A DNA stretch of 64,000 bases, taken from contig JAUHXH010000002.1 of the NCBI GenBank assembly GCA_030427085.1, positions 372,001-436,000 on the forward strand, in the 5' to 3' direction. The notes under the pieces are model-generated. The model searched no databases and had not been told where the DNA came from. It saw only the letters and a list, made by a program, of their open reading frames with translations. The stretch's first letter is position 1. The number at the start of each line of letters is the position of its first letter. The DNA is from Gammaproteobacteria bacterium (GTDB lineage Bacteria; Pseudomonadota; Gammaproteobacteria; Pseudomonadales; Halieaceae). Position numbers and translations under genes: made by a program. This document shows, one piece after another, positions 52,990 to 62,993 of this stretch.

Positions 52990-53835
52990 TCAGGGTGCCT
53001 CCCAGGTGAGGGCCTCGCCATTGCATTTACCTTTTTTGCAGGCACAGCGCGTCCACATGCCGGTTTCCAGGTGATAGAGGCTGAGCGCGCCGCCCCACAC
53101 GCAGCCGGTGTCCAGCGCGATGTGGCCGGGTTCGTTGCAGTGGCCCTCCAGCGAAGCCCAGTGGCCGAACAGAATGCGCTCACCGGCACTTTTGCGATTG
53201 GGGTGGCTGAACCAGGGGGCAACTTTTTTCCCCGCATTGGGTTTGGGGCCTTTACTGACCAGATCCAGCTCCCCCTCGGGGGTGCAGTAGCGAATGCGGG
53301 TGAGGTAATTGGTGATAACCCGCAGCCGCTTCATGCCGGTGAGGTCCTCCGACCACAACGCGGGCGTGTTGCCGTACATCTTGCTGAAGAACTTGATGCA
53401 GTCGGGGCTGCGCAGCACCGCTTCCACTTCTCCGGCGTAACCAGCCGCCTGATCCACTGTCCACTGCGGTGGAATGCCGGCGTGCACCAGGGTGTAGCCG
53501 TGCTCGCGGTGGAGCAGGGGGCGATGCAACAGCCAGTTGAGCATTTCGTCGCGGTCGGGCGCTGCGAGGATTTTCTCCAGCGTATCCGACCGGGAGGGTT
53601 TGCGCGTACCGGCGGCAACCGCCAGCAAATGCAGGTCGTGATTGCCTAGCACCAGCACCAGGCTGTCGCGCATGTTGTACAGAAAACGCAGGGTCTTCAG
53701 GCAGTGGGGGCCGCGATTGATAATGTCGCCCACCGACCACAGCACATCGCAATCCGGGTCGAAGTCGACCTTTTCCAGCAGGCATTTCAGCGGCTTCAGG
53801 CAACCCTGGATATCGCCGACAACGTAGGTGGCCAT
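52990..53835 (-). CDS. apaH: Bis(5'-nucleosyl)-tetraphosphatase (symmetrical) ApaH
   Basis: Hydrolyses Ap4A and can remove Np4 caps from RNA 5' ends. 281 residues; metallophosphatase motifs [27 protein letters not shown] and FGHWASLEG. Starts 2 bases after apaG ends, the same order as in enterobacteria. Confidence 0.97.
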   Translation of the reverse strand: MATYVVGDIQGCLKPLKCLLEKVDFDPDCDVLWSVGDIINRGPHCLKTLRFLYNMRDSLVLVLGNHDLHLLAVAAGTRKPSRSDTLEKILAAPDRDEMLNWLLHRPLLHREHGYTLVHAGIPPQWTVDQAAGYAGEVEAVLRSPDCIKFFSKMYGNTPALWSEDLTGMKRLRVITNYLTRIRYCTPEGELDLVSKGPKPNAGKKVAPWFSHPNRKSAGERILFGHWASLEGHCNEPGHIALDTGCVWGGALSLYHLETGMWTRCACKKGKCNGEALTWEAP

Positions 53836-53837
53836 GG

Positions 53838-54245
53838 CTAGTGCAGGGCGCCGGGTACGTAGAGGGAGAAGGGCGGAATGGGAACTTCCTGCTCGCCTGA
53901 GTGTGGCGAGTCACTGAGGATGAAGTAGTAAGCGCCTTCCATAAAGCCCACCGGCGTTTCCAGATTGGTGCCACTGGTGTAGCGGAACGAGGCGCCGGGT
54001 TCGATCACCGGCTGCTCGCCTACAACCCCCTCGCCGCGAACCTCCTGCACCTGCTCGTCGGCATCGGTAATGCGCCAGTAGCGGCTGAGTAATTGTACTG
54101 ACTCGCTGCCCTGGTTTTTGATGGTGATGGTGTAGGCAAAGGTGTAGTGATCCGCCTCCGGGTTGGAGTGACGGGGCAAATACGTAGTGATGACTTCGAT
54201 GGCTATGGACAGTGGGTCGAAGACTTGCTCGGACAATTCAGTCAT
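53838..54245 (-). CDS. apaG: ApaG domain protein
   Basis: 135 residues, fibronectin-III-like beta fold. YTFAYTITIKNQG, LLSRYWRITDA, GEGVVGEQPVI and GSYR-like motifs match ApaG, linked to cobalt/magnesium resistance in enterobacteria but with no firm biochemical function. Overlaps the end of rsmA by 8 bases. Confidence 0.95.
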   Translation of the reverse strand: MTELSEQVFDPLSIAIEVITTYLPRHSNPEADHYTFAYTITIKNQGSESVQLLSRYWRITDADEQVQEVRGEGVVGEQPVIEPGASFRYTSGTNLETPVGFMEGAYYFILSDSPHSGEQEVPIPPFSLYVPGALH

Positions 54246-55032
54246 GAAGGCTGTTGGCGATCGCTATGAAATCGGGAAGTTCCAGGGTTTCCGCCCGGCA
54301 CCCGGGGTCGATACCCAACTGCTCGAGACGCTCAGATTCTACTAGACCTTTGAGATTATTGCGTAGTGTCTTGCGACGCTGGGCAAAACTGGTCTGCACC
54401 ACTTTGCGCAGCGTGCTTTCGTTGCACTCCGCCCACGGGCGCTCGGTGTAGGGTGTCAGGCGTACGATCGCTGACTGCACCTTCGGCGGCGGTGAAAAGG
54501 CTTCCGGCGGTACGGTAAACAGCGCTTCAACCTGGCAGTGGAACTGGGCCATGATGCCCAGCCGCCCCCAGGCTTTGCTGCCCGGCTCCGCAGCGAGCCG
54601 GTTGACCACTTCCAGTTGCAGCATGAAGTGCATGTCCTGGATAACCTCCGCCGCCGCCAGCAGTTTGAAAATCAGCGGCGTGGAGATGTTGTAGGGCAGA
54701 TTGCCCACTACCCGTAGTTTTTCACCTTCTGCGGCCAGGGCGGCGAAGTGGAACTCCAGTGCATCGGCGCTGTGCAGATTGAAGCGATCTGACAAGCCGT
54801 GTGCGGCCAGCAGGCCCGGGACCAGGTCGCGGTCCAGTTCCACCACGTCCAGCCGGCAACCGCTGAGCATCAAGGGGTCGGTGATGGCGCCGTGGCCGGG
54901 GCCGATTTCTACCAGGTGCTGATCGGGCGCAGGGCCGATGGCGCGCACAATGCGGTCGATCAGCGCCCCGTCGGTGAGGAAGTTCTGTCCAAAGCGTTTT
55001 CGCGCGCGCATCGGTTCCGGGCGGTCTTTCAT
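54238..55032 (-). CDS. rsmA: 16S rRNA (adenine1518/1519-N6,N6)-dimethyltransferase RsmA
   Basis: Dimethylates two adjacent adenines near the 3' end of 16S rRNA during 30S maturation (KsgA). 264 residues: GQNFLTDGALIDRIV, SAM loop VEIGPGHGAIT and catalytic NLPYNIS. ATGA overlap with pdxA. Confidence 0.97.
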   Translation of the reverse strand: MKDRPEPMRARKRFGQNFLTDGALIDRIVRAIGPAPDQHLVEIGPGHGAITDPLMLSGCRLDVVELDRDLVPGLLAAHGLSDRFNLHSADALEFHFAALAAEGEKLRVVGNLPYNISTPLIFKLLAAAEVIQDMHFMLQLEVVNRLAAEPGSKAWGRLGIMAQFHCQVEALFTVPPEAFSPPPKVQSAIVRLTPYTERPWAECNESTLRKVVQTSFAQRRKTLRNNLKGLVESERLEQLGIDPGCRAETLELPDFIAIANSLHD

Positions 55033-56024
55033 TGCCGTGTTTCCTCCTTGGGGGCCAGATCGATCGCCATTTGCAAGGCACTGGCCAGGCTGCCGGCGTC
55101 GGCCTTACCGCTTCCGGCCAGATCCAGGGCGGTACCGTGATCCACCGAGGTCCGCACCAGCGGCAGGCCCAGCGTGATATTGACGGCGCGTCCGAAACCA
55201 GCGTACTTCAACACCGGCAGGCCCTGATCGTGATACATGGCGAATACGGCATCGCAGTTGGCCAGTACCGGTGGATTAAAGGCGGTGTCGGCGGGCAGGG
55301 GGCCGAGCAGGTTCATGCCCTGTTGGCGCAGCGATTTCAGGGTCGGGGTGATGATATTGATTTCTTCCTGGCCCAGGTGGCCACCTTCCCCCGCGTGGGG
55401 GTTCAGGCCGAGCACGGCTATGCGGGGTTCGGGGATGCGAAATTTATGCTGTAACTCGCGGTGCAGGATGTGCAGTGTGGAGCTGAGGAGTTCCCGTGTA
55501 ATGGCCGCGGGTACCGCTGAGAGGGGCAGATGTGTGGTGGCGAGTGCTACGCGCAGTTGCTCGCTGGCGAGCATCATCACGACCTGGTCGGTGCCGGTGA
55601 TATCGGCGAAATATTCAGTGTGGCCGCTGAAGGGAATGCCTGCCTCGTTGATGATGGACTTTTGTACGGGCGGTGTGACGATGGCGTCGAATTGACCCTG
55701 TATGCAGCCTTCGGCAGCTAGTCGCAGGGATTCCACCACCGCCGGCGCATTGGCAGTATCGAGGGTGCCTGGGATGCAGGGCTTGGCCAGTGGTACGGCA
55801 ATTACTGGCAGGTGGCCGGGGCGATGTACTGCTGGTTCCGCAGCGGCATCAAAGGCTTCAATTTCTAGTGTCAGGTCCAGTAGCGCCGCACGCTGGGCGA
55901 GCAAGGCTGGATCGGCCAGTACCACCAATTGCGCCGGCCATTCCTGCAGCGCCTGCTGCAGGATGATATCCGGGCCGATCCCCGCGGGCTCGCCGCAGGT
56001 AACGGCTATGCGCGGGATCGTCAT
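55029..56024 (-). CDS. pdxA: 4-hydroxythreonine-4-phosphate dehydrogenase PdxA
   Basis: NAD-dependent step of pyridoxal phosphate synthesis. 331 residues, with TCGEPAGIGPDI at the start, metal-binding histidines in SGHTEYFAD, ALATTHLPL and the DHGTALD block, and NPHAGEGGHLG. Starts 6 bases after surA. Confidence 0.97.
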   Translation of the reverse strand: MTIPRIAVTCGEPAGIGPDIILQQALQEWPAQLVVLADPALLAQRAALLDLTLEIEAFDAAAEPAVHRPGHLPVIAVPLAKPCIPGTLDTANAPAVVESLRLAAEGCIQGQFDAIVTPPVQKSIINEAGIPFSGHTEYFADITGTDQVVMMLASEQLRVALATTHLPLSAVPAAITRELLSSTLHILHRELQHKFRIPEPRIAVLGLNPHAGEGGHLGQEEINIITPTLKSLRQQGMNLLGPLPADTAFNPPVLANCDAVFAMYHDQGLPVLKYAGFGRAVNITLGLPLVRTSVDHGTALDLAGSGKADAGSLASALQMAIDLAPKEETRQ

Positions 56025-56030
56025 ACTGGC

Positions 56031-57311
56031 TTACTTGATATCCACGAAGGCCTCGTCGCGGATGCGACGCAGCCACGCGTCCAGTTCTTCCTGGTACTTG
56101 CGCTGGTGCAGGTATTCCTTGGCTTTGGCGCGTACCATCAGCTCGGTCACATCCTCCACGCGGCGGTCTTCCACCTCCAGAATGTGCCAGCCGAACTGGC
56201 TGCGCACGGGGGCGCTAATTTGACCGATCTCGGTGGAATCCATGGTGTTCTGGAATTCCGGCACCATCTGGCCGGGGGAGGTCCAGCCCAATTCGCCGCC
56301 TTCCTGGGCGGAGCCGATGTCCTCGGAGTACTCCCGCGCCAGTTCGGCAAAATCCTCGCCGTTTTCGATGCGCTGCTTGAGCCGCTGTGCCAGAGCCTGG
56401 GCTTGCTGCTCATCGAGAATTTCGGACGGTGTGATCAGGATGTGGCGTACTTTGGTCTGGTCGACGGTCTGGGAACCACCGCGCTTGTCCCGCAATTTAA
56501 TCAGGTGGAAGCCGCTGGCACTCTCGATCGGCGCGGCGGTTTCCCCCACGGCCAGCCTGGGCGCAACATCGGCGAACAGCGAAGGCAGGTCAGCCCGCTT
56601 GCGCCAACCCAGGTCGCCGCCGGTAAAGGTATATTTGCCGGTGGAGCTGCTGAGTACCGCGTCGTAATCTTCACCGGCACTGATGCGCTGATAAAGTTGC
56701 TCGACATGCGCTTTGGCGGCGGCTTTCTCGCTGTCACTTGCATCCGGTGACACCGGCAGCAGCGCGTGCAGGAAGTGGTAGTCCTCCTGGGTCAGGGTCT
56801 GGCCTTCGGTGGAGTCGAGGAAGTTATCCACTTCCTGCTCGGTGATGTTGATGCGCTGGTTGACGTTGCCCGCCTGGACCCGCTGCACGATCATTTCGCG
56901 GCGGATTTCCTCGCGCATGGCGGCGTAGGAGCCACCCTCGGCTTCGATGGTGGCGGCAAATTGCTCCGGCGTCATGCGGTTGCCGGCGGCCACGCGCCCG
57001 ATGGCGGCATTGAGCTGGGCGTCGTTAATGCGCACGCCGGCCCGCGCGCCCATCTGCAGCTGGATGCTTTCCAGCACCAGGCGGTCCAGGGTCTGGCGGA
57101 TCAGCACATCTTCAGGCGGCATATCCATGCCGCGGCTTTTCAGGTTCTGGCTCACCGAGGCCAGGCGCTCGCGCAGTTCCGAGGCCATGATCACGTCGTC
57201 GTCCACCACGGCAACCACCTGATCGAGCATTTCTGTTGCGGCCTGACTGGCGGTGCCGGTCAGGGTGGTCGCCGCCAGTGTCAGCGCCAGGGCGAGAGTT
57301 CTAAAATTCAC
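56031..57311 (-). CDS. surA: Periplasmic peptidyl-prolyl isomerase and OMP chaperone SurA
   Basis: Escorts unfolded outer-membrane proteins, LptD included, across the periplasm. 426 residues: signal peptide, N-terminal chaperone domain (about 30-170), two parvulin domains (PPIC; GGDLGWRKRADLP and GGELGWTSPGQMV) and a C-terminal helix. The GTG start lies inside lptD, overlapping by 11 bases. Confidence 0.96.
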   Translation of the reverse strand: MNFRTLALALTLAATTLTGTASQAATEMLDQVVAVVDDDVIMASELRERLASVSQNLKSRGMDMPPEDVLIRQTLDRLVLESIQLQMGARAGVRINDAQLNAAIGRVAAGNRMTPEQFAATIEAEGGSYAAMREEIRREMIVQRVQAGNVNQRINITEQEVDNFLDSTEGQTLTQEDYHFLHALLPVSPDASDSEKAAAKAHVEQLYQRISAGEDYDAVLSSSTGKYTFTGGDLGWRKRADLPSLFADVAPRLAVGETAAPIESASGFHLIKLRDKRGGSQTVDQTKVRHILITPSEILDEQQAQALAQRLKQRIENGEDFAELAREYSEDIGSAQEGGELGWTSPGQMVPEFQNTMDSTEIGQISAPVRSQFGWHILEVEDRRVEDVTELMVRAKAKEYLHQRKYQEELDAWLRRIRDEAFVDIK

Positions 57312-59754
57312 TTCTTCTGTAACCTCGAATCATTTTCTCAAGGATGCTGTCGACACGGCCGCCGAAGCCACCCAGTCCCTTGAGCGAAATCTGTAATTGG
57401 GTGGATTCCTCGCGCGCCAGATTGGGGTCGTCGAAGTCGATCACCACGCCCTTGGCGGAGTCGAAATAGCGCAGATGCAGCAGGCGGACGCGCCAGCAGC
57501 AGGTATCATATTCGAAGCCGAACATATCTTCCACGCTGGTGTGTTGCTCGAGACTGTAGCTCAGGGCGGCGAACAGCCCCCAGTTCGGGCCGATCGGCTG
57601 GTAGGTGGACAGGGTCACCTGGTCGGTAGTGTCCCGCAGGAAGGTGCCCGTCAGGGCACGTCGGAAAGAGTAGCCCACGTTGTATTTGGCGTCGCTCTCA
57701 TCCGGGCGCATCCGTACATTGAAGTTGGCGGAATTGACCTTGCCGCTGTGGTGGTCGTAGACCACATTACTGCGCACGCGGAACTGGTCGCTGGGGCGCC
57801 AGTCCACACCTGCGGCGTATTCCGAGCTGTTGGTGGTTACCGGATCGTCGGTGGCCTGCAGGCGCACACGACGATCCTCGAAGTAGTAGATCTGGCCAAC
57901 GTACGCACTCAGAATTTCTTCGCCGCTGAAGCCCTCGATGAAACGGGTGGTGACGCCTACGGACACCTGATTGGCGTCGTCGATGCGGTCGTGACCGGAA
58001 AAGCGCGTCTGCCGGTAGAGCTGGTTGGAGTTGAAGGTCAGTTCGGAGCTATCGAAATCCGGGTTGAAACGCTGGTCCTCGTAGCCGCTGTAGAGGTAGG
58101 CAATGCGCGGTTCCAGGGTCTGGATCATCGGTTCGCCGCCGAGGCTGGTTTCGCGCTCGAAATACAGGCCACCATCCACATGGGCCAGAGCGGCACCGGG
58201 GTCGGAATTGATCAGTTTGTCCTGCTCTTCGCTGTCGTTGAGCCGGTAGCTGAGCTGGCGGTACTTCACTTCGCTGTTCAGGAAGCCGTATTCCCACTGC
58301 ATCGGGAAGCGGGCGCCGGCTTCGGCGTAGACCCGCTCGCCGGTTACGCGCCGTTCATTGTCGATGTCAAAATTGGAGTACTGGGCCAGCAACACCGGAC
58401 TGAGCTGGAATGGCTGGTTGCTGCTGCGGTACTGGGTAGTAATCTGGGGCAGCTTTTTGTAGTCCTCGCCAATGTCATCGGCGAGTGACTGAAACTGCTG
58501 TACTTCCACATTTAACAGCAGTCGATCGCCCAGATAGTCCAAAGTGGCCTGTTGCTGCAGGCTGGTTTCCCGCTTGGTGTCGATGCTGGTCGTTTCGAGA
58601 TCCTTCATGTAGAAGGGGTCGCTGACCTCGGTGTAGTCCACCCGCGAGCGCCAGCGCTGCTGGATCAGGTTGTTGTGCTGCACCTGCCGCAGCCAGCGGT
58701 CGTTGCGCTCCTCGTCCGGATGCTCGTCGACGAATTTATCGTCCTCATCCATATAGGCGCCGCCGATGCTCCACATGCCAATGGCTTCGCCCAGGTAGCG
58801 AAACTCCATTTCGTGGTTCAGGCCGCGTTGCTGGATGTAGCGCGGTGTGTAGGTGGCATCGTAATTCGGGGCCAGATTGAAGTAGGCCGGAATGGCCACG
58901 TCCAGGCCGCCGCGCGAACCGCTGCCGATGGTGGGCCACAGCAGGCCGGTGCGGCGTCGGTCGTCGATCGGGAAGCTCAGGTAGGGCAAGTAGAAGACGG
59001 GAACATCTTCCACTTTGATTTTCGTGTGCCGCGCGACGCCGACGCCCTCTTCGGTATCCAGATCCAGATTGTCGGCCTCTATCGCCCAGTCCTGCTCACC
59101 GGGTGCACAGAAGGTAAAGGCGGCGTCGTGGATGATGAAGTTATCTTCCCTGTCGCGCTCCAGCTCGCCCGCAGTACCGCGCAACTGGAAGTCGTGCAGG
59201 ATGAACTGGGCATTTTCTACCCGGGTCTCACCGGCGCCCGGCTTGAGATCGGCACGGTCGCCCTGTACTCGCACGCCGGGTTCACGCAGGGTCACTTCAC
59301 CTTCAACCTGGGTATCACCGCTGACCCGATCATAGGTAACGGAATTGGCTTTCAAGCTGCGGCTGCCCTGGCTCAGTTCCACGCCGTCGCTGAAGCGCAC
59401 CAGGTCACCTTCCATTTCGGTGGTGCGGGCTCGGGCGTTTACGTCGGACAGGTCGGGCGGCGTGGTTTCGGTTTGGCCGCCCAGTGGGTCCATGTAGCGG
59501 CCACCGCAGCGCAAGCACCGCCGGGTGCGCAATTCCTCGGGCAACTGCTCGGTGGGAATCCAGTCGGAGGGGAAGCCGCTCTCGCAGATCCAGCCGTCCT
59601 CGTTCTCATTGGCGCGACAGGCCCACTGCTTGTTATCCTCCGCCGCGTCCGGCGCGCTTTCCTCCTGGGCATGCAGTCCTGTTGGCAGCGTTATCGCAGC
59701 CAGCAAAAACAGACAGCGGCAGGCTGCGGTCGGCTTGGAGGTGGGGCGTGTCAT
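57301..59754 (-). CDS. lptD: LPS-assembly outer membrane protein LptD
   Basis: Inserts lipopolysaccharide into the outer leaflet together with LptE. 817 residues from the ATG at 59754 (a TTG one codon earlier is ignored). Signal peptide, N-terminal cysteines (ACRANE, ICESG, RCLRCGG), an OstA jellyroll (DGVELSQGSRSLKA, VEGEVTLREPG) and a 26-strand barrel. The consecutive DTCCW cysteines near the C-terminus are those used for the interdomain disulfides. First gene of the seven-gene operon ending with cca. Confidence 0.96.
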   Translation of the reverse strand: MTRPTSKPTAACRCLFLLAAITLPTGLHAQEESAPDAAEDNKQWACRANENEDGWICESGFPSDWIPTEQLPEELRTRRCLRCGGRYMDPLGGQTETTPPDLSDVNARARTTEMEGDLVRFSDGVELSQGSRSLKANSVTYDRVSGDTQVEGEVTLREPGVRVQGDRADLKPGAGETRVENAQFILHDFQLRGTAGELERDREDNFIIHDAAFTFCAPGEQDWAIEADNLDLDTEEGVGVARHTKIKVEDVPVFYLPYLSFPIDDRRRTGLLWPTIGSGSRGGLDVAIPAYFNLAPNYDATYTPRYIQQRGLNHEMEFRYLGEAIGMWSIGGAYMDEDDKFVDEHPDEERNDRWLRQVQHNNLIQQRWRSRVDYTEVSDPFYMKDLETTSIDTKRETSLQQQATLDYLGDRLLLNVEVQQFQSLADDIGEDYKKLPQITTQYRSSNQPFQLSPVLLAQYSNFDIDNERRVTGERVYAEAGARFPMQWEYGFLNSEVKYRQLSYRLNDSEEQDKLINSDPGAALAHVDGGLYFERETSLGGEPMIQTLEPRIAYLYSGYEDQRFNPDFDSSELTFNSNQLYRQTRFSGHDRIDDANQVSVGVTTRFIEGFSGEEILSAYVGQIYYFEDRRVRLQATDDPVTTNSSEYAAGVDWRPSDQFRVRSNVVYDHHSGKVNSANFNVRMRPDESDAKYNVGYSFRRALTGTFLRDTTDQVTLSTYQPIGPNWGLFAALSYSLEQHTSVEDMFGFEYDTCCWRVRLLHLRYFDSAKGVVIDFDDPNLAREESTQLQISLKGLGGFGGRVDSILEKMIRGYRRSEF

Positions 59755-59831
59755 CAATTGATTTGGGCTTGGTATTTTGAAAGCGGATGATAAAGCATTC
59801 AGTTGGCGCTTGTCCGGCCAATTTTTGACCA

Positions 59832-60854
59832 GTGGGCGGCATTGTGGCGACTGAACAGGCCCTGTCTACCTGGGCGCGATTGCAACTGCCCGCGCTGCGC
59901 GACGGACAGTGGCAGGCGGTGGCGGGGGACGCCAGCGCGCGTGCCTATTTTCGCCTGTCGAATGACGGCGCTTCGGCCATCGCAGTGCTGTCGCCGCCCG
60001 AGAGCCAGAAAAACGCCGAGTTCCTTGCGATACGCGATTTGCTGGCCAGTCAGGGTATTCGCGTTCCCGATCTGCTCGCGGTGGACCTGGATGTCGGTTA
60101 TTTTCTGCTGGAAGACCTGGGGGACTCCCCACTGCTGCCCGCGCTGAATGACGACAGCGCAGATGCTTGCTATGCCCGGGCCGCCGATATTCTGCGCCAG
60201 TTGAACACGGTTCCCGACGAGGTCGCGGCGGAACTGCTGGCCTGTGATCGTCCCTTCCTGGTGGAGGAGTTGGAGCGCTTCCCTACCTGGTTCGTGGCCG
60301 CTCTGCTCGGCGCCGAACTGAACCGCGCTGTCTTCGATGCCTTTTCGCAATGCCTGATCGACAGCGCCCTGGCGCAGCCACGGGTGGTGATGCATCGGGA
60401 TTTCCACAGCCGCAACCTGATGTGCCTGCCAGATGGTGAACTGGCTCTGATCGACTTTCAGGACGCGGTGCGCGGCCCGGTGACCTACGACGCGGTGTCC
60501 TTGTGGCGCGACTGCTACATTCGCTGGCCCGAGGCGCGGGTGCAGCATTGGGCGGGGCAGTACTACGCCTCACTGCGAGCGCAGGGCCAGCTTGTCGGCA
60601 TTACCGAAGCGCAGTTTCAAAGGTGGTTCGACCTCATGGGCCTGCAGCGCCATATCAAGGTGCTGGGAACCTTCGCCCGCCTCTACCTGCGTGACGGTAA
60701 GTCGGCTTATCTGCAGGATTTACCCCTGGTGCTGGACTACGTTCGCCTGATCCTGTCGCGTTACCGCAACGAAGTGCCAGAGATTGCGGCCTTTGCAGAC
60801 TGGTTCGAGACGCTGTCGCCAGTTATTGAGGCGCAGGCCTGGAGCACCGCATGA
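59832..60854 (+). CDS. amgK: Anomeric sugar kinase AmgK (N-acetylmuramate/GlcNAc)
   Basis: Aminoglycoside-phosphotransferase-fold kinase that phosphorylates MurNAc and GlcNAc at C1 in the peptidoglycan-recycling bypass found in Pseudomonas and relatives. 340 residues; AGDASARAYFRL, the Brenner motif HRDFHSRNLM and metal-binding IDFQDA are conserved. GTG start at 59832, or the GTG at 59844; neither has a good Shine-Dalgarno. ATGA overlap with murU, its pathway partner, which strengthens the call. Divergent from lptD. Confidence 0.93.
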   Translation: MGGIVATEQALSTWARLQLPALRDGQWQAVAGDASARAYFRLSNDGASAIAVLSPPESQKNAEFLAIRDLLASQGIRVPDLLAVDLDVGYFLLEDLGDSPLLPALNDDSADACYARAADILRQLNTVPDEVAAELLACDRPFLVEELERFPTWFVAALLGAELNRAVFDAFSQCLIDSALAQPRVVMHRDFHSRNLMCLPDGELALIDFQDAVRGPVTYDAVSLWRDCYIRWPEARVQHWAGQYYASLRAQGQLVGITEAQFQRWFDLMGLQRHIKVLGTFARLYLRDGKSAYLQDLPLVLDYVRLILSRYRNEVPEIAAFADWFETLSPVIEAQAWSTA

Positions 60855-61549
60855 AGGCGATGATCCTGGCGGCGGGTCGCGGCGAGCGCATGCGGCCGCT
60901 GACCGATTACTGCCCGAAACCCTTGCTGGAAGTGGGCGGCAAACCCTTGCTGGCCTACCACCTGGAGGCATTGGGGGCAGAGGGAATCCGGGAGGTGGTG
61001 ATTAATGTATCCCACCTGGGCGAGCAAATAGTGGATTGGGTGGGTGACGGCAGCCGCTGGGGCTTGCAGGTTGCGTTCTCCCGCGAATTCGAGCCGCTGG
61101 AAACGGCTGGCGGGCTATTGCATGCGGCTGGGCTGCTGGGCGAAGAACCTTTTCTGGTGTTGAACGGGGATGTGTGGACCGACTACCCGCTGTCCCGCCT
61201 GACCGCAAGGAGTTTGCCGGCCGACACCCTCGCGCACTTGGTGATGATCACCAACCCCGCCCAACATCGCGGCGGTGATTTCGCCCTCGATAGTGAGGGG
61301 CACCTGCAGCGCGCGAGTAAACAAACTCCCAGCTACACCTACGCGGGGCTGGGCATCTATCGCATGGCCCTGCTGGCGAATGCCATGCCGGGCAAACAGG
61401 CTCTGCGCCCCTTCCTCGACGCGGCCATCGATGCCGGGCAATTGAGTGGCGAGCTGTATGAAGGTGCCTGGGAAGACGTGGGTACACCGGAGCGTCTGGC
61501 TGCGCTGGATCAGCGATTGCGTACGGCGGCAGCAATCCGCACCGAATAA
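60851..61549 (+). CDS. murU: N-acetylmuramate-1-phosphate uridylyltransferase MurU
   Basis: Makes UDP-MurNAc from MurNAc-1-phosphate, bypassing MurA and so lowering dependence on the fosfomycin-sensitive step. 232 residues: nucleotidyltransferase loop LAAGRGERMRPLT, KPLLEVGGKPLL, and metal-binding LNGDVW and EGAWEDVGTPERL. Coupled to amgK by 4-base overlap. Confidence 0.95.
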   Translation: MKAMILAAGRGERMRPLTDYCPKPLLEVGGKPLLAYHLEALGAEGIREVVINVSHLGEQIVDWVGDGSRWGLQVAFSREFEPLETAGGLLHAAGLLGEEPFLVLNGDVWTDYPLSRLTARSLPADTLAHLVMITNPAQHRGGDFALDSEGHLQRASKQTPSYTYAGLGIYRMALLANAMPGKQALRPFLDAAIDAGQLSGELYEGAWEDVGTPERLAALDQRLRTAAAIRTE

Positions 61550-61609
61550 GCCACCACCTGCCCCCGGCTTTTCGGTAAAATGCGGCGGTCATCCGCCGGA
61601 GCGCCCACC

Positions 61610-62284
61610 ATGAACGACTTCCTCATCGCCCCCTCGATTCTTTCCGCCGATTTCGCCCGTTTGGGGGAAGAAGTGGATAACGTCCTCGCCTCCGGCGCCG
61701 ATGTGGTGCACTTCGACGTGATGGACAATCACTACGTGCCAAACCTGACTATCGGCCCAATGGTGTGCAAGGCGCTGCGCAAGCACGGCGTAACGGCGCC
61801 GATTGACGTTCATCTGATGGTGCAGCCGGTGGATCGGCTGATCGGCGATTTCGCCGACGCGGGCGCCACTTACATCACCTTCCATCCAGATGCCTCCACC
61901 CACGTGGACCGCTCCCTGCAGATGATCCGCGATGCGGGCTGCAAGGCCGGCCTGGTGTTGAATCCCCACATGGGCACCGACTGCCTGAAATACGTGATGG
62001 ACAAACTCGACATGATTTTGCTGATGTCGGTGAACCCGGGCTTTGGCGGCCAGTCCTTCATTCCCTCCACACTCGATAAACTGCGTGAAGTGCGTGAGCT
62101 GATCGACGCCTCCGGCCACAATATCCGGCTGGAAATTGACGGTGGTGTGTCGGCCAAAAACATTGCAGAAATCGCCCGCGCTGGCGCAGACACCTTTGTG
62201 GCCGGCTCGGCCATTTTCAATGCGCCGGACTATGCAGAGGTTATCGCGCAGATGCGCAGCGAATTGGCCAGCACGCGTAGCTAA
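61610..62284 (+). CDS. rpe: Ribulose-phosphate 3-epimerase
   Basis: Interconverts ribulose-5-P and xylulose-5-P. 224 residues from the ATG at 61610 (GGAG 9 bases upstream). [34 protein letters not shown] and VNPGFGGQ with metal-binding His and Asp residues are all present. TIM barrel. No phosphoglycolate phosphatase or trp gene follows, unlike many Proteobacteria. Confidence 0.97.
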   Translation: MNDFLIAPSILSADFARLGEEVDNVLASGADVVHFDVMDNHYVPNLTIGPMVCKALRKHGVTAPIDVHLMVQPVDRLIGDFADAGATYITFHPDASTHVDRSLQMIRDAGCKAGLVLNPHMGTDCLKYVMDKLDMILLMSVNPGFGGQSFIPSTLDKLREVRELIDASGHNIRLEIDGGVSAKNIAEIARAGADTFVAGSAIFNAPDYAEVIAQMRSELASTRS

Positions 62285-62309
62285 GCTCGAGACCGGCGAG
62301 GAAGCGAGG

Positions 62310-62693
62310 ATGGTTCATCAGGGCAGTTGTCACTGCAGGGCGGTTACCTTTGAAGTGGAAGCGCCTGAAGTGATCGAGGCGGATCGTTGCAATTGCTCCA
62401 TCTGCAACAAATCCGGTTTTCTCCATCTGATCGTTCCGCGTTCGCGTTTCCGCCTGCTCACCGGGGAAGACACGCTCACCACCTATACCTTTAATACCGG
62501 CGTGGCCCAGCACACCTTTTGCAAGGTTTGCGGTGTAAAGCCTTTTTACACGCCCCGGTCCAACCCGGATGGCATCGATGTGAATGTGCACTGTATCGAC
62601 ACCGATCCCCTCCGGGTCAACATCACTGATTTCGACGGGCAAAACTGGGAGCAAAATGCCCACGCACTCGCCCACAAGAGTGAAGAGCCCTGA
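62310..62693 (+). CDS. GFA-family zinc protein
   Basis: 127 residues. Zinc-binding cysteines are arranged as SCHC, CNCSIC and CKVCG, the pattern of the glutathione-dependent formaldehyde-activating (Gfa/CENP-V) fold. Few members are true formaldehyde enzymes, so the activity is open. The ATG at 62310 has GAGGAAG just upstream; it begins 25 bases after rpe. Confidence 0.92.
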   Translation: MVHQGSCHCRAVTFEVEAPEVIEADRCNCSICNKSGFLHLIVPRSRFRLLTGEDTLTTYTFNTGVAQHTFCKVCGVKPFYTPRSNPDGIDVNVHCIDTDPLRVNITDFDGQNWEQNAHALAHKSEEP

Positions 62694-62786
62694 ACGTCTC
62701 CGCCCCCGCTTGCGCCATTTGGCGCTATAGTGGGTATTGTCGCTCGCTGGCGGCTTTCGCGAACTCAGTCTGACAAGGCGGTCACT

Positions 62787-62972
62787 ATGAAAAAATTGGG
62801 ATTACTCGGTGTGTGCAGCGTGGCATTGCTCCTGGGTGGTTGTGCGCCAGAAGTGGGCAGCAAGGCCTGGTGTGACAAGATGGACGAAAAGCCCAAGGGC
62901 GAGTGGACCATGGATGACACCGGCGACTACATGAAGCACTGTATCTTCTCGGACGACGACGCCGAAAAGTAG
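62787..62972 (+). CDS. DUF3012 small lipoprotein
   Basis: 61 residues with a lipobox (LLLGGC) followed by VGSKAWCDKM, KPKGEWT and a closing DYMKHCIF, matching the tiny DUF3012 lipoproteins known in marine Gammaproteobacteria. Two cysteines of the mature part may form a disulfide. AAGG lies 8 bases before the ATG. Function unknown. Confidence 0.85.
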   Translation: MKKLGLLGVCSVALLLGGCAPEVGSKAWCDKMDEKPKGEWTMDDTGDYMKHCIFSDDDAEK

Positions 62973-62993
62973 CGCCTGCTACGCGCTGACGAA

